NCBI GenBank assembly: GCA_964552955.1
Contig: CAZKIU010000001.1
Coordinates: 102,488-166,487, forward strand
Direction of reading: 5' to 3'
DNA: 64,000 nt
Source of the DNA: UBA1413 sp964552955
GTDB lineage: Bacteria > Bacteroidota > Bacteroidia > Bacteroidales > Prolixibacteraceae
This document shows, piece after piece, positions 1 through 9,098 of this stretch. The position numbers and the translations under genes are program-made. The stretch's first letter is position 1. Every line of letters begins with the position of its first letter. The notes under the pieces are model-generated. The model searched no databases. It had not been told where the DNA came from and was given only the letters and a program-made list of their open reading frames with translations.

Positions 1-867
1 AGCGGGCATTCCTGCTGCCCGCATGGAATCGGTCACCAATGCAATGCGCGAAGCTCCCTTGATTTTATAGATTAATTGAAGCAGGCTCTGGGGAAGATGG
101 ACCCCGTCGGCAATGATCTCTACGGTCATATCGTCGATCAGAAAGGCACTTTCGATCACCCCGGCATACCGGAAGGCATTCCGGCGGGTGACCCCCGACA
201 TGGCCGAATAGAGATGGGTCACATGAGTGAAACCATTTTTAAAAGCCTCGATCACCTCTTCATAGATGGCATCGGTATGGGCAATAGAGGGAAGGATACC
301 ATGGTGGCTCATGAAACGGCCGAATTCCATGGCTCCTTTCAATTCCGGCGCTGCACTCCACCTTATAATATCGCTATATTTTTCCACGATGGGCTCATAT
401 TCCGCCGGATCGGGATCGTGGATAAATTTCGGATCCTGGGCACCCGACTGGTTGAGGGAAAAATAGGGCCCTTCAAGGTGCATTCCCAGCATAAATGATC
501 CTTTCTCATTCAAAGCAGATGCTTGCCTGAATACGGAGAGGGTATGATGTAGTTCATCCATATCGCTGGTAAGGGTAGTTGGCACAAGTGCCGTGGTTCC
601 ATGTTGGGCATGCATTGTCGTAGCGCCCAGAAAGGCTTCCACAGTCCCGTCCATAAAATCGTGACCTCCAGCTCCATGGGTGTGAATATCAATAAATCCG
701 GGCGTCACATACCTTCCGCCGGCATCAACTACCTTAGCCCCCACAAAGGGCAGATCGTCAGGCTCAATGGCCACAATTCTTTCCCCCTCAATCCAAACCG
801 CATGATTCTGGATCAACTGGTAAGGCGTGAGAATCTTCCCGTTGGTGATTTTCAATCTTGGTGTCAT
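1..867 (-). CDS. nagA: N-acetylglucosamine-6-phosphate deacetylase, 3' end beyond window
   Basis: Cytoplasmic amidohydrolase that removes acetate from GlcNAc-6-phosphate, giving glucosamine-6-phosphate. The frame opens with ATG at 867 and is still open at base 1, so 289 residues of a family usually near 380-400 are present. Visible motifs are the metal-binding HxH in FIDIHTHGAGGHDF (H62, H64), LGMHLEGPYF with metal ligand E132, SIAHTDA and HVTHLYSAM carrying the later metal histidines (the family's usual HLFNAM reads HLYSAM), and LVTDSM with the catalytic aspartate at about residue 280. There is no signal peptide. It starts 10 bases after the stop of the MFS transporter on the same strand, so the two are almost certainly cotranscribed: import, then deacetylation after phosphorylation. 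The kinase and the deaminase NagB are not in the window. Family assignment is firm; the exact sugar (GlcNAc or GalNAc phosphate) is not fixed by sequence. Confidence 0.93.
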   Translation of the reverse strand, partial: MTPRLKITNGKILTPYQLIQNHAVWIEGERIVAIEPDDLPFVGAKVVDAGGRYVTPGFIDIHTHGAGGHDFMDGTVEAFLGATTMHAQHGTTALVPTTLTSDMDELHHTLSVFRQASALNEKGSFMLGMHLEGPYFSLNQSGAQDPKFIHDPDPAEYEPIVEKYSDIIRWSAAPELKGAMEFGRFMSHHGILPSIAHTDAIYEEVIEAFKNGFTHVTHLYSAMSGVTRRNAFRYAGVIESAFLIDDMTVEIIADGVHLPQSLLQLIYKIKGASRIALVTDSMRAAGMPA

Positions 868-877
868 ATCCCGGATT

Positions 878-2197
878 TTATGAATGTTGCCTTTTAGCCT
901 TCATCGGCGTCCAATGTTTGACCTTGTATCCGTACAGGGCAAAAAATACCAGATAGAGGTAACAGGGTAACAGGATGATATAGGCCTCGTGAATACTCCA
1001 TACGTCGGCCAGCCGTCCGTAAATCACCGGGGAGATGGCATTTCCGCACAATCCCATGACCAGAAGAGATGCCCCCAGCTTGGTAAATCGTCCCAATCCC
1101 CTGATGGCCAGTGGCCAGATATTGGCATAAATCAGCGAATTGGGCAAACCCAGTGCCACCATGAACCAGATGGATATATCAACGTGGTGCCCCAGGAATG
1201 AGACCTCCCCATGGGTCACCATCACCAGAACAGACAACAGGGTACCCAGTAGAGTTACCACAATCAGCGCATTACGCTGACTTATATACCTTGGAATGGC
1301 AACAATTCCGATAAGGTAACCGATCATGGTAGCCCCAAGGGTATACGAAGGAAAAGTTTTGGCTTCGAGCAGGGTTAATCCCATCGACTGGGCGTACCCG
1401 ATAATGGTATCGATGGCAATGATCTGCGATCCTACATGGAAGAAGATGGCCAGGGCGCCGAGGATTAGATGGGGGAACTGCCAGATGCTGGTTTTCCCGT
1501 GATGTCCATCGTCACTCTCCTCCTTGTTGGCCTGTGTTGTATTGATCTCGGGAAGCGGAGAAAAATAAACCAGCAACCCGATCAGGAATAACAGGGTACC
1601 GAGGATACTGTAAGGGATGATTACCCGTCTGATCAGGCTTTCGAGGGCAATATTCTTGTCAAAATCAGAGATTGTTCCCTCCTTCAGGGCATTGAACAAT
1701 TCATTGTCGGTGACTTTAAGCACCACGGCTGCGAACACCAGGGGAGCCAGAATACCGGCCAGCTTATTGCAAACGCCCATGATACTGATCCGTTGAGCTG
1801 CCCGGTCAATGGGACCAATAATGGTGATATAGGGATTGGCAGCCGTTTGCAGGATGGCCAGTCCCGTTCCGATGGAAAAGAGCCCGGCAAGAAAGATGCC
1901 ATAGGTCCGGGAAAGGGCTGCAGGCACAAACAGAAAAGCCCCCACGGCCATGATAAAAAACCCGATCATCATCCCCTTCTTGAAACCCAGTTTTTTGAGC
2001 AGCAGAGAGGCCGGCACCGACATCACCAGGTAGGCAATATAAAAGGCAAATGCTACCAGATACGACTGAAAATTGGTTAACTCAAGCGATATCTTGAAAT
2101 AGGGGATCAGTATCGCGTTTACCCATGATACAAATCCGAAAATAAAAAACATTAACCCCACAAGGGCTATTGAAATCACCGATGTCCTTTTATCCAT
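878..2197 (-). CDS. MFS sugar transporter, FucP/GluP/NagP-like
   Basis: Inner-membrane sugar:H+ symporter of the fucose/glucose-galactose branch of the major facilitator superfamily. About 12 hydrophobic segments are visible, with the motif region FGFVSWVNAILIPYFK in helix 1, QTAANPYITIIGP in the middle of the N-terminal half and a charged loop (around residues 225-240) between the halves. The open frame can be extended to a TTG at 2212, but the ATG at 2197 (MDKRTSVISI) gives the expected short cytoplasmic N terminus and is preferred. It lies 10 bases upstream of nagA, which suggests an N-acetylhexosamine substrate as for NagP-type relatives; that is an inference from context. Upstream is a 244-base gap to the oxidoreductase gene, and I see no clear promoter there, so it may be read from the operator at 4993-5029. 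Confidence 0.85.
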   Translation of the reverse strand: MDKRTSVISIALVGLMFFIFGFVSWVNAILIPYFKISLELTNFQSYLVAFAFYIAYLVMSVPASLLLKKLGFKKGMMIGFFIMAVGAFLFVPAALSRTYGIFLAGLFSIGTGLAILQTAANPYITIIGPIDRAAQRISIMGVCNKLAGILAPLVFAAVVLKVTDNELFNALKEGTISDFDKNIALESLIRRVIIPYSILGTLLFLIGLLVYFSPLPEINTTQANKEESDDGHHGKTSIWQFPHLILGALAIFFHVGSQIIAIDTIIGYAQSMGLTLLEAKTFPSYTLGATMIGYLIGIVAIPRYISQRNALIVVTLLGTLLSVLVMVTHGEVSFLGHHVDISIWFMVALGLPNSLIYANIWPLAIRGLGRFTKLGASLLVMGLCGNAISPVIYGRLADVWSIHEAYIILLPCYLYLVFFALYGYKVKHWTPMKAKRQHS

Positions 2198-2256
2198 CCT
2201 GGAAATTTTCAAAGGTTTATTACCGTTTTTTTAATCCTATTTTTATAGTTCACCGG

Positions 2257-2406
2257 CTACCACACCATCCCATCTATCTCCACATACGAGCCGTGGGTCT
2301 TGAGACAGTTCATTTCCTCCTCTATGGCTGAAATGAATTAAGCGCCGGAGATTCCCTCGTTGCAGAACCCGATGAGCCATCCCCTGAGAGGAAGTTGGGT
2401 AACCCC
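2257..2406 (-). pseudogene. possible remnant of a coding region
   Basis: Between two same-strand genes, one frame reads GVTQLPLRGWLIGFCNEG(ISGA), a TAA stop, then AIEEEMNCLKTHGSYVEIDG and a TAG at 2257. The composition is protein-like on both sides of the in-frame stop, there is no start codon, and no family was recognised. It could be the decayed 3' end of a gene lost between the oxidoreductase and the transporter. It could also be chance in an open-frame-rich genome. Low confidence. Confidence 0.22.
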
Positions 2407-2441
2407 TATTCAAGACCCAATAGTCCGGAAGGTGGCAGGAA

Positions 2442-3785
2442 CTATAAAACCATCTCCCACCCTTTCTGGTAGGTTCGCGACCAGAGCTTCTTTGCTTCCT
2501 TATCGTTCAGAATATGTCCGTTCTCCGGATTGATATCCAGGGAATGTCCCACACGCTGGGCGATATTGCCCAACTGGACCAGCAGGGTGCTTTTATGGCC
2601 GCTGTCGATATCGGACCGGAGGGGTGTCCCGCGTGTAATAGCCTCATAAAAATTCTGAATATGGAGGCCATCGAGTTGCTGGGCCGGACTGGCAGGATTC
2701 CTGGGATCGATCTTTTCCTTGTCAGTTAAGGTTTCTGTGACCTTACCCGCCGCATCAAAGAGCGTATATCCATTTCCGCCGGTGATAAGAAGTGATCCAT
2801 TTTCTCCATAGAACTGGGCGCCCACAGAAGAGCCCTCGATCGGGTGGGGACTGCAGCTGCGGCCTTCCCAGGTCATGGTAAAACCTTCCGGGAAATCCAT
2901 GGTGATCACCTGAGTGTCGGGAGTTTCCCAGTCGTCAGTATAACGGAATCTGCCACCGTTGGAACTGACCCGGACCGGGAAGTCAACGCCCATCCCCCAA
3001 CGGAGGATATCGACCATATGGGTTCCGTTATTCAAGGCCTCGCCGGTTCCCCAGTGCCAGAACCAATGCCAGTTATAATGGATATAGTTGTCCCGGAATG
3101 GTTTCCTGGGTGCAGGTCCCTGCCAGAGATCCCAGTTGAGCCACTCGGGGACCGGGATTTCCCGGCCCACCCCAATGGAGGGCCGTTTATTGGTATACCA
3201 GCTCTTCCCGAAATAGGGCTTGCCAATGGCTCCCGACTTGATCAGTTCGATTCCCTTGATCACATTGGGCCACGACCGGCGCTGGTTCCCCATCTGGAGG
3301 ACCTTCCCGTATTTTGAAGCGGCTTTTACCAGAATCTCTCCCTCCCCGGGCGAATGGCTGCAAGGTTTTTCAAGGTAGACATGTTTTCCGGCTTTCATGG
3401 CCAGCAAGGCAGCAGGAGCATGCCAGTGGTCGGGCATGGCCACCACAATAGCATCCATATCTTTGTCTTCCAGCGCCTTTCTGAAATCGGGAGCCTGACG
3501 CGGTGCCTTACCAGCAATTTTTTCAACACTCGCCACACACCTTTCCATAGCCCTGGAATCGGTATCACTGATCGAAATCACATTCCAATTCTTTTGCTGG
3601 GCATAATTCCCGGCCAGTGCCAGGCCGCGCGAATTCACCCCCACCACACCCACATTGATGCGGTCATTTGCCCCGACGACGTTACAGTAACTTGCTGCAC
3701 TGAACCCCGGCAATACCCCTCCGAACGAGAGCGCCGCGGTTCCCAGTACTGATTTTTTGATGAAATCCCTTCTGCTATTTTCCAT
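2442..3785 (-). CDS. exported Gfo/Idh/MocA family oxidoreductase (Tat signal)
   Basis: NAD(P)-binding Rossmann protein of the glucose-fructose oxidoreductase family, 447 residues. It starts with a twin-arginine signal (NSRRDFIKKS, then a hydrophobic stretch to about residue 30), so it is exported folded with its cofactor. The nucleotide-binding fold begins at INVGVVGVNSRG; MPDHWHAPAALLAMKAGKHV leads into the family EKP motif (YLEKPCSH). The C-terminal substrate domain contains WLNWDLWQGPAP and NNGTHMVDILRWG, both typical of the secreted Bacteroidota/Planctomycetes branch. Members act on free or terminal sugars; some relatives (GH109) use bound NAD to cleave glycosidic bonds, so a hydrolytic role is possible but unproven here. 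It follows the other oxidoreductase by 20 bases in the same operon, downstream of the candidate LacI operator. Confidence 0.88.
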   Translation of the reverse strand: MENSRRDFIKKSVLGTAALSFGGVLPGFSAASYCNVVGANDRINVGVVGVNSRGLALAGNYAQQKNWNVISISDTDSRAMERCVASVEKIAGKAPRQAPDFRKALEDKDMDAIVVAMPDHWHAPAALLAMKAGKHVYLEKPCSHSPGEGEILVKAASKYGKVLQMGNQRRSWPNVIKGIELIKSGAIGKPYFGKSWYTNKRPSIGVGREIPVPEWLNWDLWQGPAPRKPFRDNYIHYNWHWFWHWGTGEALNNGTHMVDILRWGMGVDFPVRVSSNGGRFRYTDDWETPDTQVITMDFPEGFTMTWEGRSCSPHPIEGSSVGAQFYGENGSLLITGGNGYTLFDAAGKVTETLTDKEKIDPRNPASPAQQLDGLHIQNFYEAITRGTPLRSDIDSGHKSTLLVQLGNIAQRVGHSLDINPENGHILNDKEAKKLWSRTYQKGWEMVL

Positions 3786-3805
3786 GTCGTTTTAATTGAT
3801 TCTGT

Positions 3806-4828
3806 TTATTTCAATGCTTTCTTACCCGCTTTGGAGGCCTTTTCCATTATCATATCGATGGATACAGGGACACCCTTTTTCTTTTTACTGAGGTCTGCAG
3901 CCTCCATAAAGGCCATTATTTCAATGGTTTCCTGTCTGTCGACCGGTTCAACCCCGGTCTGGAAAAACCTGATGATCTCTTCCAGCAAGGGGTTGTAACC
4001 GTTATAAGCCCCCAACTGCACTATGGCTTTTTCGCCAAAGATGGTTCCACCGTAATCTTTCTTCCCGGCACGCAGTCCCCTGAAGGAACCAATCCGCCCA
4101 TCGCTCCAGATTCCGACAGCCATATCCGTATCCGGAGTGGTGATCCTGACCACACTCTTACACCCCGGTCCCATGGCAGTAAAGAGCGTTTCTACGCCAT
4201 GAATACCATACCAGAAAAAGTCGGGGTGGGTTTTTTCCAGGGCGGCGGGACTGAAAGCCTCGGCACCCAATATCTTGCCCGCCGATCCCTCCTTCACCTC
4301 TTTCATGCCCTTGATATACCGGAGCGAGGAAGCCGAGAACACTGGAACTCCATATTGGTCGGCTGCCGCAAAAATGGCCAGGGCATCGGATAGCGAAGCA
4401 GCCATCGGTTTGTCGATGAACAACCTTTTTCCGGCTTTCAACACCGGAAGGGCCTGCTCAAGGTGACGCCGGCCATCATTGGTTTCCAGCATGAATACGT
4501 CAGCCCTGGTCAGCAACTCCTCCACAGAACCGACAATTTCCACACCCAGTTTCCTCATATCATTGGTGTACCCTTCTATCCGGTCCACACTGCTCTGGAT
4601 ATCAAGACTTCCTTTGGGATAGGCAGCCACGATGGTATACCCCCCGAACTTGTTCCCTGCAGCCGGGTCATTCATCGCTTTGGTAAAAGCGATGCTATGC
4701 GAGGTATCGAGTCCGATAATCCCCACCCTTTTCCCCGCTGTTTTTTCCTGCGCAAACAGGGAAGAGCCCAGAGTGAGACCAGCCCCTGCCAGGGCACTTG
4801 CTTTGATGAAACTACGCCTGTTGATCAT
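3806..4828 (-). CDS. exported Gfo/Idh/MocA family oxidoreductase, shorter paralogue
   Basis: 340-residue Rossmann-fold oxidoreductase with a Tat signal (INRRSFIKAS followed by AGAGLTLGSSLFAQ). The nucleotide-binding loop reads GIIGLDTSHSIAF, and the usual EKP is replaced by DKP (LFIDKPMAAS), a common variant in this subfamily. The C-terminal domain includes FWYGIHGVETLF and a region near DYGGTIFGEKA that contacts substrate in relatives. It is the first gene behind the promoter/operator at 4993-5029 and lies 20 bases ahead of the second oxidoreductase; the two probably act in sequence or together on one periplasmic sugar. Substrate and direction cannot be read from sequence. There are about 165 bases of leader between the predicted promoter and ATG. 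Confidence 0.87.
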   Translation of the reverse strand: MINRRSFIKASALAGAGLTLGSSLFAQEKTAGKRVGIIGLDTSHSIAFTKAMNDPAAGNKFGGYTIVAAYPKGSLDIQSSVDRIEGYTNDMRKLGVEIVGSVEELLTRADVFMLETNDGRRHLEQALPVLKAGKRLFIDKPMAASLSDALAIFAAADQYGVPVFSASSLRYIKGMKEVKEGSAGKILGAEAFSPAALEKTHPDFFWYGIHGVETLFTAMGPGCKSVVRITTPDTDMAVGIWSDGRIGSFRGLRAGKKDYGGTIFGEKAIVQLGAYNGYNPLLEEIIRFFQTGVEPVDRQETIEIMAFMEAADLSKKKKGVPVSIDMIMEKASKAGKKALK

Positions 4829-4992
4829 ATTTCCAGTTATTTATTTGTTCGTCCTTTACCGCTTTTATATTGAGTATAATTGACTTATTATGATGGCAGA
4901 AAATAGACAAAAAAATCGAATCGCCAGTCAGAATAGGACCACCCGTGGATGGGTCATCCGATAAAAAATGGTACAATCAGGTAATTTTCCAA

Positions 4993-5029
4993 CAAATGTA
5001 GAAACATTTATGCCCACGCAATCGATTGT
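4993..5029 (-). promoter_or_regulatory. predicted promoter with LacI-family operator over the -33 box
   Basis: On the minus strand a Bacteroidota -7 box TACATTTG (5000 to 4993) is preceded, 18 bases upstream, by a TTG that lies inside the palindrome ACAATCGATTGC (5029 to 5018). The centre CAATCGATTG is a perfect 10-base palindrome of the LacI-family type (GCAAnCGnTTGC). The same arrangement occurs at 7688-7725. A repressor bound here would cover the -33 element of the promoter for the two oxidoreductases and probably the transporter and nagA. Confidence 0.6.
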
Positions 5030-5067
5030 GTAACTATTTTTAATCGCTGGACCGTTGGATCTGAGGA

Positions 5068-7499
5068 TCAAACATTGGGATTCACTCTGTCGACAACTCT
5101 GGAAAGTCTGAAAATATCAAGGATCTGCTTTTTTGTTTTACCTTCCATCTTTAAATACCGGCGCTCTCCTACGGGCAACAATACGGAATGGTCTGACTCT
5201 GTTATGCTTTCGTTGCTCTTCAGGCGTAAATCCTTAAAGATCGAAATCCGTGCATCTTTTACAGGTAACTCCAGGAGCTTGTCCTCTGAGATATGCCAAT
5301 AAGTGATGTNNNNNNNNNNNNNNNNNNNNNNNNNNNNNNNNNNNNNNNNNNNNNNNNNNNNNNNNNNNNNNNNNNNNNNNNNNNNNNNNNNNNNNNNNNN
5401 NNNNNNNNNTCTTTTACAGGTAACTCCAGGAGCTTGTCCTCTGAGATATGCCAATAAGTGATGTACCACTCCTTGTTTCTTTTAAATATAAAGGCCCTGA
5501 CCTCTTTGCTGTGGTTGGAAATATTCTCAATTTGTTCATACGGGATGAGTTCATACTCTTCCTCCTCATTGATAATCAGCGTGAATTCCTGATTTGGATT
5601 TTGCAATAACTCCTTTTGTTTTTCAGTCAGCCAATTCCGGGCTCTGACATCTTCCCAGCGTCGCAGCACTTCCAAATTGTCGGATGCAAGGAGATGCTTT
5701 TTTACCACATCGGGAGTTAATTGTCCCATTGCAATCGGGCAATCCCAGGCGGCAGCTTTACTGGTTACAAATTCCAGAATGTCAGGTTGCGTGCCAATGG
5801 AGCGTTGATCTGGCAATCGATAATATATCCACCCGAAATTGATCCGTGTGAAATCTTTCTTCAATCTAGGGGCCTGCTCCATCTGGAACTTTCTGACAGC
5901 ATCCTTTTGTTGTTCAGGAGGGAAGGCGTCAAATGCATTGGCTCCCGATAATATATGCCAGCTGAAATGGCTTTTCGCAGCACCTTCGGCAAAGAGGGGC
6001 CCCTGATTAAACTGTTTAATGACTTTATATTGAGCCAGGGGTACATTATAATTAAAGGGAGGATTGACCCCTTCGGACCCATCCATATACACAAACTGAA
6101 ATCCTGCATTATAGATGTCACCGATTTTCTCGGCGATTTCATCCTGCAAGGAATTGCCCTGATTGATATAAACGCTTGATGCCATGTACTCGCTGACATC
6201 CAGAATACCCGCCGGTGTGCCTTTATCAGCTGGATAAAGCGTAGTGTTGTGAACCGCTCTCTTGCATCCGGTAAACTTGAAGGGAGGTTCAGTGGAATAA
6301 TTCTCATAGGAGATTAGTTCAGGACCCACCTTAAGAATCCGGCATCCTTCCGCCAGGGTGGAGCCCTGAGGATTCTGTTCCACATACACCTCTTTATCTG
6401 TGGTTTCCAGATCCCTTGAGAGGTTAAAATGTCGGACCAGATTTAACCTGTGGTCTGGAATGGGAGTGATGTATTTGCTCTTTAACCCAACCTGAGAATG
6501 CAGGAAATGGAATCCTGGAGTGATTCCGGCATTTCTGATTTTTTGCAAAACCTTCACCATATCCTCCCCGCGATTGGGATAAGTCTTTGTATTCCATTCA
6601 TAATCGCCGAGGTAATTCAATCCTCCTCCGCCAGCCAAAAATGCAGGATAGTAAATCAGGATACACCGGAATCCCCCTCTTTTAGCCAAGGCAATTTGTT
6701 CATCCACATTTTTGGGATTGATATTAAACGTATGAAAATAGGAGGCGTTAATCCTGTCCCCTCTCCGCATTTCGACACCCCGAGGAAGATTAAAATCGTG
6801 CTCAATTTGAGCCACATGGTCTAGAAGTTCATCAGATTTACAAACGATTAATGCGGCCCCGGTTCCCTTCAGTTGAATATCCTTCACCGCAGAGGCTTGC
6901 AGAAGGTGATACCCATCGCGTCGCTCCGAATCGATTTGCGTGAATTCATCCGTGGCCAGAATATTTACGGCCACTTTATTGTCCCACATGACGTTCAACC
7001 ATTCTCCGAAATTCTTACGCTCCTTCACAGGGAGCTGTAACAGGGCAATCTCAGTCGCCGGAGGGGGTGTAATCTTCATATAGGAGGGGTAGGCATCCCC
7101 GGGAATGATAAAATCCTCCAGACTAAACCGGATATAGTTTTCTGTGATCGTATAACTGATCACCATGCTATATGGAATTATTTCAAACCCAACAATCAGC
7201 TTTCCATCTTTCTGGAAAAGAGTATCCGCCTGGTAGGTGGTTTTCTTGTTCAAATGAGCCAGTTTTACCTCATTGTTATAAGGTCGTTCCTGAGTGGCAC
7301 TAAACATGGAAACCGTTGGATCGGGCTTCAGACACTCTTCATGATTCGATTTCAATATCAAACTCTTTGGAACGGCATTGCTTCCAATGGTCAGTTTAAA
7401 CCGGCCATTTTCCAAAACAATGTCTCTCTTATTCTGACCAGACACCCCGCTAAATACAAAGAACAGGAGAGAGAACAGACAAGCACAATATTTACTCAT
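5068..7499 (-). CDS. secreted protein of unrecognised family, probable TIM-barrel glycosidase-like fold
   Basis: After removing the artefactual 155 bases of the gap at 5255-5464 the frame closes exactly, giving about 758 residues. The ATG at 7499 is chosen because it starts a clear signal peptide (MSKYCACLFSLLFFVFSG, ending SGQ); the frame is open further upstream without coding character. The N-terminal ~270 residues look like a beta-sandwich (GRFKLTIGSNAVPKSLIL), followed by a barrel-like half with alternating strands such as GFRCILIYYPAFLAGGGG, AGITPGFHFLH, AGFQFVYMDGSEG and DFTRINFGWIYY. A final all-beta tail resembles a C-terminal sandwich. MDGSE and nearby acidic residues are candidate catalytic groups. 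I cannot place it in a named GH family. The gene is visibly AT-richer than its neighbours, suggesting recent acquisition. It sits between the LacI regulator and the oxidoreductases with its own operator. Confidence 0.7.
5255..5464. other. scaffold gap of 100 N with duplicated 55-base flanks
   Basis: N from 5310 to 5409. Bases 5255-5309 and 5410-5464 are identical 55-mers, so two contigs that overlap by 55 were joined with a filler instead of merged. Removing one copy and the N restores a single open frame (2277 bases, divisible by three). This is an assembly artefact, not a biological repeat. Confidence 0.95.
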
Positions 7500-7687
7500 A
7501 ATCTTCCAGGAAATATTAAACATATACAAACGATACAAAAGAATAATCAGGTTTAGACATATAGAACCGGATGCCACTCCCGATTCTCTATTTTCACCTG
7601 CCATCGGCGATGAATAGGGGCAGCCAAATCGTCGCCCGCGACAAATTGAAGCCACAAGAGCCGACTACGCTCCGGTTCCGTCATATG

Positions 7688-7725
7688 CAAACATAAAAGA
7701 AATAAAGAATCGTGCAATCGTTTGC
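7688..7725 (-). promoter_or_regulatory. predicted promoter with LacI-family operator over the -33 box
   Basis: On the minus strand a -7 box TATGTTTG (7695 to 7688) is preceded by 19 bases and then a TTG inside GCAAACGATTGC (7725 to 7714), a near-perfect LacI-family palindrome. The layout matches the module at 4993-5029 almost exactly. It lies between the 3' end of the lacI-type gene (7800) and the TIM-barrel gene (start 7499), leaving a leader of nearly 190 bases. The 300 bases from 7500 to 7799 hold this module; an open frame of 66 codons (7553-7753) overlapping it has no recognisable product. Confidence 0.62.
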
Positions 7726-7799
7726 GTAAATTTATTCTTCTTTTTTTTGCCAAAATGACCCTGACCCTCGAAAAAAGGGCGTTACGCTTTGCCTTTCTC

Positions 7800-8840
7800 T
7801 CACACCCCAGGATCCCTTTTTGTAGAATCCCTGATTATCAGATCATTTCGAACAACAATGGTTTCAGTGGCAATCTCATGAAGGGGCTCCTCAATCTGAC
7901 GGATCAACAGCCGGGCGGCCGTCTGCCCCATTTCAAATGCATGGTCATCGATGGTAGTCAGGGAAGGTTCGATGATCAGTGAGGTGGGTGTATTGCTGAA
8001 ACCGACCACCGCCACATCGCCGGGAACTTGTAACCCTTTCCGCTTCACCGTCTGTATCAAACTGATTGCACTGGTGTCATTTGAGCAGAAGACTCCATCA
8101 GGCCGGTGCTCTAAGGACATGAACTTCAGTGCGGCATTCTCCCCGTCCTCGACGCTCAGATCCTCAGTGAAATAAACCAGCGTGTCGTCGGGTTCTATTC
8201 CATGATTCTTCAGCGCAGCTCGGTAGCCGTTCAGCCGGTTGCGGAAAATAGCAATACGCTGGTTACCTGCAATATGCGCAATGCATCGGCATCCTACCGA
8301 GAAGAGGTGCTCGGTAGCTTTCATGGCTGCCGAATAATCATCAATAACCACCTTGTGGGTCTCTATCTCATTGCAAACCCGGTCAAAAAAAACAAACGGG
8401 ATATTGTTTTCCATGAAAACAGAAAGATGGTCGTAATTGTTGGTCTCAAGGGCCAGACAAGCAATGACCCCGTCGGCCTGACTGGCCAGCACCATCCGTG
8501 CATTCTCCTTCTCCCTTTCATAGGAATTGTTCGACTGAAAAATGTTCACGAAATAGCCCGCTTTGCTGGCTACCTCTTCAATACCGCTAATGGCCGACGA
8601 TTGAAAATAACGGTCGATCCTTGGGATAATCACCCCGATCATGTTGGTTTTGCTTCTCCGCAGATTTGAAGCCACTCTGTTGGGATAATACCCCAGTTTT
8701 TTGGCCAGCTTCTGCACTTCATTGGTGGTTTTTTTGCTGATTCCCGGATGGTGCATCAGAGCTCTTGAAATGGTAGATGGGGAGACATTCAACAGATTCG
8801 CCATCTCCTTGATGGTAATTTTGGGCTTCCGCATGGTCAT
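7800..8840 (-). CDS. LacI/GalR family transcriptional regulator
   Basis: 346 residues. The N-terminal helix-turn-helix is clear (TIKEMANLLNVSPSTISRAL, about residues 9-28), followed by the hinge helix region (NRVASNLRRSKTNMIGVIIP) and a type I periplasmic-binding-protein-like effector domain with FFDRV, RPDGVFCSNDTSAI and VAVVGFSNTPTS. Start is ATG 8840 or the second ATG at 8834. It probably represses the genes downstream on the same strand, since two palindromes of the LacI type overlap promoters at 5018-5029 and 7714-7725. The effector is unknown; an amino-sugar phosphate or a product of the exported oxidoreductases fits the context. It is divergent from the sigma factor at 9099, with 258 bases between that show no strong feature apart from a candidate -7-like TACTTTCG at 9069. 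Confidence 0.92.
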   Translation of the reverse strand: MTMRKPKITIKEMANLLNVSPSTISRALMHHPGISKKTTNEVQKLAKKLGYYPNRVASNLRRSKTNMIGVIIPRIDRYFQSSAISGIEEVASKAGYFVNIFQSNNSYEREKENARMVLASQADGVIACLALETNNYDHLSVFMENNIPFVFFDRVCNEIETHKVVIDDYSAAMKATEHLFSVGCRCIAHIAGNQRIAIFRNRLNGYRAALKNHGIEPDDTLVYFTEDLSVEDGENAALKFMSLEHRPDGVFCSNDTSAISLIQTVKRKGLQVPGDVAVVGFSNTPTSLIIEPSLTTIDDHAFEMGQTAARLLIRQIEEPLHEIATETIVVRNDLIIRDSTKRDPGV

Positions 8841-9098
8841 ATTCAGAAAATCATTTCAGCTATCAGTGCTAATGAATCTGCAAATTAACAAGAAAAAATT
8901 ATCGCCCCCTCCCCCTTATCCCATCACTCAACCTTACTCCATCACCCCGGCAGGATCTTTCCAGGTCCATTTCTACCCCTTGTCCACATGCCACGCATGC
9001 CTCCTTTCCGGTATGGATTCATCACCCTATCCATAATATAAATCAGTCCAAAAGTAGCAGAAAATTACTACTTTCGGCACTTCTTTAGTCCAATCATT

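Noticed and set aside
5255..5464. Biological direct repeat of 55 bases
   Set aside because: The identical length at two separate N gaps and restoration of the reading frame on merging show it is an assembly overlap.
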